From an uncultured Alphaproteobacteria bacterium (GTDB lineage Bacteria; Pseudomonadota; Alphaproteobacteria; RF32; CAG-239): 39,326 nt of DNA. This document shows positions 7,693 to 14,741 of the stretch, in pieces. Each line of letters starts with the position of its first letter. Position 1 is the first letter of the stretch. The stretch lies in the NCBI GenBank assembly GCA_944392225.1, contig CALXWB010000013.1:1-39326 (forward strand), read 5' to 3'. The translations under genes were made by a program, and so were the position numbers. The notes below the pieces were generated by a model. The model was not told the origin of the DNA, ran no database searches, and saw nothing but the letters and a program-made list of their open reading frames with translations.

Positions 7693-8502
7693 ATGGCAGA
7701 TAATCGGATAATCCATTTACAAAACCAAGTTGCTGAATGCAAAATTTCTCTTTGGGGTGGAAATTTGCTGTCTTATCGTCCACGCAATGAAAAAAAAGAT
7801 GTCTTTTGGCTTGGAGATTTGAACAAGTTTGACAATGTTCAAGCCATACGCGGCGGCATCCCGATTTGTTGGCCGCGTTTTGCCGAAGAAGAGTTGAACA
7901 ATCATTTACCGCGTCATGGCTTTGCCAGGTTATCTATGTGGCATTTACAAAATGTGAATGTCGATGAAGATAAAATCGAAGCGGAATTGTTTTTAGAGCC
8001 TGATCCCAAATATAATCTCAATCTGTCGGTCAGACTTTTGCTCAAAATAACAGATAAACTGGAATATGCGTTGGAAACCACCAATTTGAGCGATGAAGAA
8101 TTTACCTTCAGCGAGGCGCTGCACGCATATTTTAATGTCAGCTCCATTGAAAATATTGAGATTAAAGGTCTGAAAGGGCATCAATATAAAAATTCGTTAG
8201 ATGGAAAAATTTATACTTTGGATAAAGATTTACAAATTAAAGGCGAGTTTGATTCCATCTTTTTAAATCAAGTCAAGCCAATAAAAATCATCGATAAAGG
8301 CTTTGAAAGGACAATTGTTTTAGAAAAGCAATGTTCTCACACCACGGTGGTATGGAATCCGGCCAAGGATTTAGCGGAGATGAGTCAAAAGCAATATAAA
8401 ACCTTTGTCTGTGTGGAGCCATCAAACGTTGGAAAATATTGCATAAAATTGGCCCCGCATGAAAAACACACCATTTCTGCCAGAATAAGTTTGGAGAAAT
8501 AA
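7693..8502 (+). CDS. yeaD: D-hexose-6-phosphate mutarotase (aldose 1-epimerase family)
   Basis: A 269-residue cytosolic sugar epimerase of the galactose mutarotase fold that interconverts alpha and beta anomers of glucose-6-phosphate-like sugars. The group signatures are clear: RGGIPICWPRF at 53-63, LPRHGFAR around H75, FSEALHAYF (catalytic His) and FVCVEPSNVG near the C-terminus with the catalytic Glu. The ATG at 7693 follows AAGGAAGATAAAG; an in-frame ATG at 7672 lies ahead of that site and is less likely. Confidence 0.9.
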   Translation: MADNRIIHLQNQVAECKISLWGGNLLSYRPRNEKKDVFWLGDLNKFDNVQAIRGGIPICWPRFAEEELNNHLPRHGFARLSMWHLQNVNVDEDKIEAELFLEPDPKYNLNLSVRLLLKITDKLEYALETTNLSDEEFTFSEALHAYFNVSSIENIEIKGLKGHQYKNSLDGKIYTLDKDLQIKGEFDSIFLNQVKPIKIIDKGFERTIVLEKQCSHTTVVWNPAKDLAEMSQKQYKTFVCVEPSNVGKYCIKLAPHEKHTISARISLEK

Positions 8503-8546
8503 TAGAGTTAATCAAAATATTGCCATAAAATAGACAAAATTCAGAA

Positions 8547-8576
8547 TTGACAAATAGGGGCAAAATAGGATATAAT
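8547..8576 (+). promoter_or_regulatory. Consensus sigma-70 promoter
   Basis: TTGACA at 8547-8552 and TATAAT at 8571-8576 with an 18-base spacer, both hexamers perfect. It points at the truncated reading frame at 8603. Confidence 0.8.
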
Positions 8577-8602
8577 AAAAACAAATTTTCAGGAGAAAAG
8601 AG

Positions 8603-8695
8603 ATGGTTAATATAAAAGAAAAGCTTGCGCACATAAAAACAATGGCGATGGCAACTGTTTTAACACTTTCATCTTTTTTTCATCTTGACTTATGA
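8603..8695 (+). pseudogene. 5' remnant of an exported-protein gene
   Basis: A 30-codon frame with an excellent AGGAGAAAAGAG ribosome binding site and a consensus promoter. It encodes a lysine-containing N-terminus, then MAMATVLTLSSFF, typical of the start of a signal peptide, and stops two residues later. The stop lies where the islet repeat begins (8696). The pattern fits a gene whose 3' part was lost when the islet or its distal junction formed. A genuine 30-residue peptide cannot be excluded. Confidence 0.55.
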
Positions 8696-8963
8696 TTTCG
8701 GGCATTCGCTTGTTTTTTCCGCAAGTCCACCCTCGCAACATTACCATTAAAAAAAGCCTCCGCAAGGGGTGAGGCAGACAATAGGCAAAAGTAATTGGCT
8801 ATTGTCAACGCAAATTACGCATTTGTTAGCGCGTGAGCAAGTGAAAACAACGCGAAACAAGCGTTACAAAGCGATGCCCGAAACGAGTTGGAAAATGAAA
8901 TGAGCTTACGAGTAAGAGCCTTATTTTAATGGTGCTCTATACTAAAGCAAGTATTGGGCTAAT
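8696..8963. repeat. Islet repeat unit A (distal, degenerate)
   Basis: The right end (8923-8963) aligns with the end of units B and C, from TTTTAATGGTGC to GGGCTAAT, with substitutions. The left part has GCAAGTCC (compare the T-arm motif GCAAGTCCGATT), a minus-strand terminator hairpin GCCTC / GAGGC with a T-tract (8750-8776), and a second hairpin GACAATAG / CTATTGTC (8777-8806). An imperfect inverted repeat, TTTCGGGCATTCGCT versus AGCGATGCCCGAAA, spans nearly the whole left part. The stretch 8826-8920 resembles the sequence after tRNA-Val at the end of the window. The gap 8964-9216 is AT-rich with no gene I can support. Confidence 0.6.
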
Positions 8964-9216
8964 TTAAACAACTTTTCTACAAAATTGAAGCCCTTTATGG
9001 TATTAATGCCAGATAGTTAATTTGTTTGTTTATTGATTTTCGTAAAGTATATTTACAATTTTATCTAACATAATGATTAGAAGAATTTCCAGTGAAAAAG
9101 ATTATAATTATTTTGCTTCTTAATGTTAATGACATCATGCTAAAAATATCAAGGATGAAGTAAAAAGAAATTTTGAACACGATATTTTAATAATTTTATA
9201 CAAAGACATCATAAAA

Positions 9217-9245
9217 TTGACAAAGATCTTTGAATCCTGTATACT
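9217..9245 (+). promoter_or_regulatory. Sigma-70 promoter of cassette 1
   Basis: TTGACA (9217-9222), 17-base spacer, TATACT (9240-9245), 39 bases before the start of the gene at 9284. The cassette therefore carries its own promoter. Confidence 0.75.
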
Positions 9246-9283
9246 AAAAGAAAGGTTAATTTATATCGTCTAGGAGAAAACTT

Positions 9284-9790
9284 ATGGAACAAAATAGTGA
9301 AAGTAAAGTCAAAGCAGATGAATATATAAGTCTGTGTGAACGAAAAGGGATTAATCTATCTTCAGAACAGAAAAAGTATATTTATGAACGATTTAAAAGT
9401 ATGGACGCCACAGCTTCTGATGCTGACTATAATGCACTACAAATAGATATAATAAGGCATCTGGAAAAGCCAATAGAGAAAGAGGAATTTCGAGATAAAG
9501 TTTTGGGAGGACCCAATAGAACCAATCTGGAAAGAATAGCTAAGCTGAAAAAAAGAATTGTCAAATATCCTCAAGATGAAAGTTTTAGAGTTGAGCTACA
9601 AGAAGCTTTGAGTGAAATAAATAAGGCATATGGAAAAGTTAGCCCCGAACTGGCTCGTTTCAGAGAAGAAGAGCTGAAGGAAATAGAGGCAGGTAAAGAT
9701 CCCGCACTTGCCAGAGAAACTAGACGAAAAAAAGTTCAAGCTTACTACCAACTACGAGAGCTTATGGAAAAGGGCTTTGAAAAATTTTAA
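9284..9790 (+). CDS. Charged helical protein of unknown function (cassette 1)
   Basis: 168 residues, very rich in Glu, Lys and Arg, predicted almost all alpha-helical and possibly coiled coil (about residues 90-165, with RFREEELKEIEAGKD and ETRRKKVQAYYQLRELMEK). No signal peptide or TM segment. The start follows CTAGGAGAAAACTT, a strong ribosome binding site, and a consensus promoter lies upstream. It is the only gene in cassette 1. No family is recognised. Confidence 0.75.
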   Translation: MEQNSESKVKADEYISLCERKGINLSSEQKKYIYERFKSMDATASDADYNALQIDIIRHLEKPIEKEEFRDKVLGGPNRTNLERIAKLKKRIVKYPQDESFRVELQEALSEINKAYGKVSPELARFREEELKEIEAGKDPALARETRRKKVQAYYQLRELMEKGFEKF

Positions 9791-10017
9791 TGAGACTCAA
9801 AATGTTATATGACAAACTCCTAGTTACTATCAAATGCAGGCCTTTTTAAAAAATAAATTTTTGTTGAAACTTGTATTTTTGTAAGGTGTTAACAAGAAAA
9901 CAGTGGCTTTTATATCTGCCATTTTATCAGTGGTGTTTATCCACTGGAAAATCATTCAAAAAAACAACCACCATTGCCAAACTCTGCTTGGTTCTGTTGT
10001 CAGACTTGCATTTTCTC

Positions 10018-10124
10018 CCGCAAGTCCGATTACTCTCTAACGATACTTTTAAAACACAAAAACGCCCATCAAGGGCGCTTTTGTGTTTTAATGGTGCGCG
10101 ATACTATGCAATTATCGGACTAAT
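10018..10124. repeat. Islet repeat unit B
   Basis: 107 bases identical to 12020-12126. It runs from CCGCAAGTCCGATTACTC through a near-perfect 17-bp terminator hairpin (10051-10089; AAAACACAAAA and CGCCC arms) to GGTGCGCGATACTATGCAAT and ATTATCGGACTAAT. On the minus strand its end resembles a decayed tRNA-Thr 3' end (AGTCCGAT...CGCACCATT). The neighbouring gap 9791-10017 has a small hairpin (CAGTGG / CCACTG, about 9929-9946) and no gene I can support; 10125-10271 is AT-rich leader. Confidence 0.85.
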
Positions 10125-10271
10125 GATTATGAGGAATTTAAGGAAATTTCACGCAAAATTTTTTTACTTAATGACCTTAGAGACCGTAACTGACAATTAA
10201 AGGTTATTTATTGATTTTTATAAACATATAGCTTAAAGTTATAAAAAAATTACTTAAATATTGAGGTTGCT

Positions 10272-10625
10272 ATGAAAAAATTTGGAATATTTTTACTAGG
10301 TTTCATTTGTGGTATTGCATTTATATTCATTATTGGTGCATTAGCAAATAATAATAGTGGATTAGTTTTATTTGAGAAAGAAGGAAAATGTTTTCACACC
10401 AATAAATTAGAAGTTTTTCAAGCAATAAGCCCAGGAGAAGCGTTAGCTAGGATAGGAAAATTTCCTGATGAAACAATTGTGTTTTTGCTAGATGAAAGTG
10501 AAAAATCCTATTACGATGGTGAAATAATATCTGTCCCGAAGGATAAGTGTCCTAAACAAATAGGAACATTCCAATATGAGACAAAATTTGGAATGAGAAC
10601 TGTTCCCGCGGTAATAATTGAATGA
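10272..10625 (+). CDS. Small membrane-anchored protein (cassette 2)
   Basis: 117 residues beginning MKKFGIFLLGFICGIAFIFIIG, a single TM segment or uncleaved signal (residues 4-25). The soluble part of about 90 residues has two Cys and a short Asp/Glu-rich stretch. The ATG follows TTGAGGTTGCT. Its 3' end abuts the ribosome binding site of the HNH gene (stop at 10623-10625, next ATG at 10633), so the two are probably co-translated. A role with the nuclease, such as immunity or localisation, would be speculation. Not recognised. Confidence 0.75.
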   Translation: MKKFGIFLLGFICGIAFIFIIGALANNNSGLVLFEKEGKCFHTNKLEVFQAISPGEALARIGKFPDETIVFLLDESEKSYYDGEIISVPKDKCPKQIGTFQYETKFGMRTVPAVIIE

Positions 10626-10632
10626 GGAATTG

Positions 10633-11700
10633 ATGTTTGGCACAGACGAATATTATAATGAAGAAAAACAATGCATTTATAAGAATGAAACATATCTTGT
10701 CCGAAATAATGGTGCCGTTTTAAGATATCCAAAAGATACAAATAAAATTCGCCCATTAGATAATAAATGGACTTTTGGGAAACTTGGAGATAAAGGATAT
10801 TTATATATTGCAGGTGTACAGATACATCGTATTGTTGCTACAGCATTTCATGGAGAATCTCCCTCATCTCAACATATTGTAGATCATAAAGATACTAATA
10901 GGCAGAATAACCGTCCTGAAAATTTACATTGGGTCACAAAACTAGAAAATATCCTTAATAATCCAATAACACGAAAACGAATTATTGCTATTTGTGGAAG
11001 CATAGAAGCCTTTTTAGAAAATCCCAATCTTCTAGGTGAAAGCAAACTAGATCCAAACTTTTCTTGGATGCGAAGCGTTACACCTGAAGAAGCCCGAATT
11101 AGTCGTGAAAAACTTGAAGAGTGGGCTAAAAGTGATATTCCATCTTCAGGAGGAAAAATTGGCCAATGGATATATGAAAAACGAATACCAACTCTGAATA
11201 ATAATATGGATAAGTGGAAAAAAATTTGGAAAAGTGAAAAAAACAGCACATTACCAGATGATTTTTTCAAAACAGAATATCAAGAAAATGATAGTGAAGA
11301 AGAAATTTTAGATTATATAGAATCTTTAACAGTAGGTGCAGTGCAAAGAAACTGGCAGACACCTTCAGAATTTCCTTGCTGTCCTACAGAAATTAGCGAC
11401 ACACCGTTAGAGGATTATCTAAAGAATTTACAAATTGGAAAAATATTTAGTAAAAATCAATATGGTCAATCAGAGATTATTAAGTTTGGTTTATCCAAAG
11501 ATAAAAATACTATAGTAGTACAAACGTGTAATGAAAGCGGAGTAAAAAATTTATGTATTGCAAAAATAATCTTTGAAAATAATTTGTTTGTACATATAAA
11601 TGACGGAAGTTATTTTTCAGATGATGGAGCGGACAAGTATTATACTCTAGCACTCGGTGAAGAATGGACAGGTGGTGATGTCTTTGATGATTATTGTTAA
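10633..11700 (+). CDS. HNH endonuclease domain protein (cassette 2)
   Basis: 355 residues. Residues 55-105 hold an HNH_3-type nuclease core: YLYIAGVQIHRIVATAFHG, then DHKDTNRQNNRPENLHWV, with H65, H85, the N92-N93 pair and N97. This pattern is typical of homing-type and phage HNH nucleases. The N-terminal 50 residues resemble the DNA-contacting region before such cores. The roughly 250 C-terminal residues are unrecognised and may recognise DNA. ATG at 10633 is preferred over an earlier TTG because GAGGAATTG precedes it. DNA cutting is inferred from the motif. The gene is AT-rich like the rest of the islet. Confidence 0.85.
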   Translation: MFGTDEYYNEEKQCIYKNETYLVRNNGAVLRYPKDTNKIRPLDNKWTFGKLGDKGYLYIAGVQIHRIVATAFHGESPSSQHIVDHKDTNRQNNRPENLHWVTKLENILNNPITRKRIIAICGSIEAFLENPNLLGESKLDPNFSWMRSVTPEEARISREKLEEWAKSDIPSSGGKIGQWIYEKRIPTLNNNMDKWKKIWKSEKNSTLPDDFFKTEYQENDSEEEILDYIESLTVGAVQRNWQTPSEFPCCPTEISDTPLEDYLKNLQIGKIFSKNQYGQSEIIKFGLSKDKNTIVVQTCNESGVKNLCIAKIIFENNLFVHINDGSYFSDDGADKYYTLALGEEWTGGDVFDDYC

Positions 11701-11802
11701 TTTATCGGACAGGATTTTTATTGAGTAAAATGTTTTATTTTCTTATCTTTTTATTAAAAAGTCCGATAATTTATTAAAATTTGTTCTTTTTAAAATTGCG
11801 CA

Positions 11803-12126
11803 ATCGGACTCTCTGAAAGGCTTGGAATGCATACAAAAAAGCACCTTTAACGGTGCATTATCAAAAATGGTGCCGCTGGCAAAAAGGTAAATTCCCATTG
11901 GCATTAAGCCAACGGGCCCCTTTCGCGCCGTAAGGTTCAAACTTCGTGTTTCGCTAAACGTAAAGTTAAAGCTTAACACTCGTTTTCGCCAACTATCCGC
12001 TCCGCACTTGCTTCTACCCCCGCAAGTCCGATTACTCTCTAACGATACTTTTAAAACACAAAAACGCCCATCAAGGGCGCTTTTGTGTTTTAATGGTGCG
12101 CGATACTATGCAATTATCGGACTAAT
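11803..12126. repeat. Islet repeat unit C
   Basis: The stretch 11841-12099 is identical (259 bases) to 13135-13393, and 12020-12126 is identical to unit B. Order on the plus strand: ATCGGACT (11803); a hairpin GCACC-TTTAAC-GGTGC that is a minus-strand terminator (11834-11856); TGGTGCCGCTGGCAA (11868-11882), a 15-base copy of the tRNA-Thr 3' end; a filler with a hairpin around ATTGGC / GCCAAC; the inverted T-arm motif GCAAGTCCGATT; the strong terminator (12053-12091); and the tRNA-like tail ending ATTATCGGACTAAT. The flanks 11701-11802 and 12127-12207 are AT-rich and empty. Confidence 0.88.
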
Positions 12127-12207
12127 TTTTATGGTGAATTTAAGCTTTTGAGTAGGAAGATTGATATGTTTGAAATGAAAGAATTTGTATAAAAATCAAG
12201 TCTAATA

Positions 12208-12924
12208 CTATTCCTTAAATAAATAATAAATTGGATTTGACATTCCTTTTTTCTTAAAAATATTGTTTTTATTGACATATTGGGGATATTCCTTAGAAAC
12301 ATCATCTCCTTCAAAGAGCCAACGTGTTCTGCCTTTTTCATCAAGTTCAGTTGTCCAAATTTTAGGTTTATATACGGCTCGAAAAATATTATGGTATTCA
12401 CTAATCACAAGCTCAATATTTTTAATCTTATTAGCATTTAATAACCAACTTCTTCTTGTCGCCTCATAAACATTTTGTGCTTTTTTATATGTGTTATTAA
12501 TATTTACAACTAATATATTATGTTTAATATCTTCTTTTGTAATATCTTCTGCACAATAAAAAGCTTCTATCTCTGCAACTGATTTCATTCCATTATCAAG
12601 AGAATGATAACCACCCATAATATTTGATAATTTTCTATTCTCCCATACATCAGAAGAAAATAAATCAATCAACGCAGCTTCAAGATGAAACGCTTCAATT
12701 TCTGTCAAACCATGCCGAATTATATATTTTTCAACTTGTGCACCAGAAGATTTAATATCTGAAATTCTTTTATTTTTCTCATGCTCAGCCATTTCAAGTT
12801 CATGAGCAAAAACTCTATTTCCACAACCTTTACCTATATAAAAGATTGTTTTATCTCTAGAATCTATAAGACAATAAACATAATAACCTATGTTTTCAAT
12901 CGTAGCTTTTGAAAATTCAAACAT
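12208..12924 (-). CDS. LEM-3-like GIY-YIG nuclease (cassette 3)
   Basis: 238 residues. The N-terminal GIY-YIG fold appears as GYYVYCLIDSRDKTIFYIGKG (start at residue 13), then GNRVFAHE, with the likely metal-binding Glu at E82 in HLEAALIDLF. This is the LEM-3-like bacterial branch. The C-terminal half ends KKKGMSNPIYYL, resembling the PUA/EVE-like tail common in that branch (usually ...RGAQNPVRY...). It is a DNA endonuclease by family; the target is unknown. The ATG follows GAGGATGAGTT. It is transcribed opposite to cassettes 1 and 2, in the same sense as tRNA-Thr. Confidence 0.85.
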   Translation of the reverse strand: MFEFSKATIENIGYYVYCLIDSRDKTIFYIGKGCGNRVFAHELEMAEHEKNKRISDIKSSGAQVEKYIIRHGLTEIEAFHLEAALIDLFSSDVWENRKLSNIMGGYHSLDNGMKSVAEIEAFYCAEDITKEDIKHNILVVNINNTYKKAQNVYEATRRSWLLNANKIKNIELVISEYHNIFRAVYKPKIWTTELDEKGRTRWLFEGDDVSKEYPQYVNKNNIFKKKGMSNPIYYLFKE

Positions 12925-13095
12925 AACTCATCCTCTGTGCGTTTTAGAGATATATTAATTAACAAAATGAGAAAATAAAATAAAAATTTCAATTCTATTG
13001 GATAGTTGGTAAAGCTATAAATTGCTTAGTCTTACTCAGATTTATTTTAAAAGTCCGATAATTCTTTTAAAACCTTCAAATTAAAAACATCTGAA

Positions 13096-13393
13096 ATCGG
13101 ACTCTTTGAAAGCCTTAGAAACCATACAAAAAAAGCACCTTTAACGGTGCATTATCAAAAATGGTGCCGCTGGCAAAAAGGTAAATTCCCATTGGCATTA
13201 AGCCAACGGGCCCCTTTCGCGCCGTAAGGTTCAAACTTCGTGTTTCGCTAAACGTAAAGTTAAAGCTTAACACTCGTTTTCGCCAACTATCCGCTCCGCA
13301 CTTGCTTCTACCCCCGCAAGTCCGATTACTCTCTAACGATACTTTTAAAACACAAAAACGCCCATCAAGGGCGCTTTTGTGTTTTAATGGTGC
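13096..13393. repeat. Islet repeat unit D (tRNA-proximal)
   Basis: 259 bases (13135-13393) are identical to 11841-12099. The unit contains the minus-strand terminator GCACC / GGTGC, the 15-base tRNA-Thr 3'-end copy at 13162-13176, the inverted T-arm motif at 13316-13327 and the strong terminator at 13347-13385. It then runs directly into the true tRNA-Thr gene, whereas units B and C continue into a decayed tRNA-like tail. The gap 12925-13095 contains AGTCCGATAAT at 13052-13062 and no gene. Confidence 0.88.
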
Positions 13394-13462
13394 CGCTGGC
13401 AAGAATCGGACTTGCGACCCCGTCATTACCAATGACGTGCTCTACCACTGAGCTACAGCGGC
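13388..13462 (-). tRNA. tRNA-Thr (GGT)
   Basis: On the minus strand: acceptor GCCGCTG / CAGCGGC, D-arm GCTC / GAGC, anticodon stem CGTCA / TGACG around TTGGTAA giving anticodon GGT, T-arm GCAAG-TCCGATT-CTTGC, and an encoded CCA. The T-loop begins TCC rather than the usual TTC. It reads ACC and ACU threonine codons. Its 3' end and terminator are shared with the islet repeat, making this the apparent insertion site. Confidence 0.95.
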
Positions 13463-13543
13463 GACAACGAGAGAAACATACAAACAATTATCTAAAAAAT
13501 CAAGTATAATTTTTGCCATTTGATAAAAAAATTTTTTTTACAC

Positions 13544-13571
13544 ATAAAAAAAGCCCTCAAACGAGGGCTTT
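13544..13571 (-). terminator. Terminator of trpS
   Basis: Stem AAAGCCCTC / GAGGGCTTT around an AAAC loop, with a run of T on the minus strand after it. It lies 21 bases beyond the trpS stop codon. Confidence 0.85.
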
Positions 13572-13591
13572 AGAATATCAAAAAAATGAAA

Positions 13592-14608
13592 TTATTTGCC
13601 AAAAACAGCGTCTTTAAGGCGTTTGAGTGTGGCTTGAGCCACCGGGCGCGCCTTGGCGGCACCTTCTTGCAACATCTCTTCTACTTCATTAAAATGCGCC
13701 ATATAGTAATTATACTTTTCTCTCGGTTCTTTAATTTCGTTCACAACGGCATCTAACAACATATTTTTGATATGTCCGTAACCGAGCTTACCTTGACGCA
13801 AACCATCGCCCATTTCTTGCAGTTGTTCAGAGGTGGCAATTGATTTATAAATTTCATAAACCAAAATCTCATCCGGGTTTTTGGGCTCTTCCATCGGTCG
13901 AGAGTCGGTTTTGATGGAAAAAATGGCTTTTTTGATAGTCTTGTCATCTTCAAACAAAGGAATGACGTTACCGTATGATTTACTCATCTTGCGTCCGTCA
14001 ACCCCGGCAACCACGGCCACATTTTCATCAAAACGATAAGTCGGAAGCTTCAAAAGTTCTTTACCATAATGAGCATTAATGGCGCCGGCAATATCGCGCG
14101 CAATTTCCACGTGTTGCACTTGGTCTTTGCCCACGGGAACAATATCGGAATCATAAGCCAAAATATCAGCAGCCATCAGTGTGGGATAGGTATAAAGTCC
14201 CATGTTGATACCATCGTCATCAGGTTTTCCGGCTTCGCGGTTTTTATCAACGGCAGCCTTGTATGCGTGAGCCTTGTTCATAAAACCTTTGGGTGTATAC
14301 GCATACAAAATGGTGGTAATTTCCGGAATTTCGGGAATATCGGATTGACGATAGAAATAAGATTTTTTCGGATCCAAACCGCAGGCCAGATAAATGCAGG
14401 CAATTTCTTTCATCATCTCGTTCAAAACAGCAGGGTCTTTAACGGCATTAATGGCGTGATAATCAGCAATAAACATATAATGTTTGCCGCCCTGAGCCAA
14501 AGCTTCTTCCCCAAGCTTGATAGCGGGTTTGATGGCGCCAAGATAGTTGCCGAGGTGCGGTTTGCCGGTTGGCTTAACTCCGGTCAAAACATTTTTCTTT
14601 TCAAACAT
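13592..14608 (-). CDS. trpS: Tryptophanyl-tRNA synthetase
   Basis: A 338-residue class I aminoacyl-tRNA synthetase that charges tRNA-Trp. The HIGH-like motif is PTGKPHLGNYLGA near the N-terminus and the KMSKS motif is GRKMSKSYGN. The tryptophan-site pattern YTYPTLMAADILAYDSDIVP and the VGKDQVQHVEIARD helix are present. MFEKKNVLTG is taken as the start (ATG at 14608) because GAGGG lies 8 bases before it; in-frame upstream codons would add about 8 residues. Length is normal. Confidence 0.96.
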   Translation of the reverse strand: MFEKKNVLTGVKPTGKPHLGNYLGAIKPAIKLGEEALAQGGKHYMFIADYHAINAVKDPAVLNEMMKEIACIYLACGLDPKKSYFYRQSDIPEIPEITTILYAYTPKGFMNKAHAYKAAVDKNREAGKPDDDGINMGLYTYPTLMAADILAYDSDIVPVGKDQVQHVEIARDIAGAINAHYGKELLKLPTYRFDENVAVVAGVDGRKMSKSYGNVIPLFEDDKTIKKAIFSIKTDSRPMEEPKNPDEILVYEIYKSIATSEQLQEMGDGLRQGKLGYGHIKNMLLDAVVNEIKEPREKYNYYMAHFNEVEEMLQEGAAKARPVAQATLKRLKDAVFGK

Positions 14609-14741
14609 TTTTTTACCCTCTTTCATAATCAATCAAATAACTAATATAAAAGTTTTTTGAAATCAATAAAAAATAATCATTTTTTTGTTGCCAAATTTGA
14701 CAAAAATGATAGAAAGTAAAAGAAATCTAATTATTTAGCTT

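Larger units (their letters stand above)
8696..13393. mobile_element. Putative tRNA-Thr-associated cassette islet
   Basis: A 4.7 kb accessory block immediately downstream (in tRNA sense) of tRNA-Thr(GGT). Three AT-rich cassettes are separated by repeat units: 8964-10017 (one gene), 10125-11770 (two genes, HNH nuclease) and 12127-13062 (GIY-YIG nuclease). Separators at 8696-8963, 10018-10124, 11803-12126 and 13096-13393 share an almost identical core; two also carry a 15-base copy of the tRNA-Thr 3' end. No integrase, transposase or phage structural gene is visible. I infer serial insertion at a tRNA 3' end; the mechanism is unknown. Confidence 0.6.

Noticed and set aside
8964-9216. Decayed coding sequence at the left of cassette 1
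   Set aside because: Short fragments can be translated, but stops interrupt every frame and no recognisable protein emerges.
9871-10200. 109-codon plus-strand frame
   Set aside because: It starts at a non-ATG codon without a ribosome binding site and runs through repeat unit B, including its terminator hairpin.
11743-11979. Minus-strand frame within repeat C (and its twin at 13115-13432)
   Set aside because: It is the same repeat translated; it crosses the tRNA-Thr 3'-end copy and terminators, and the twin overlaps the tRNA gene itself.
8696-13393. Integron-like cassette array
   Set aside because: Cassettes with shared short repeats resemble an integron, but there is no integron integrase, the repeats lack the attC core pattern (RYYYAAC...GTTRRRY), cassettes face both directions, and the repeats contain tRNA-Thr sequence.
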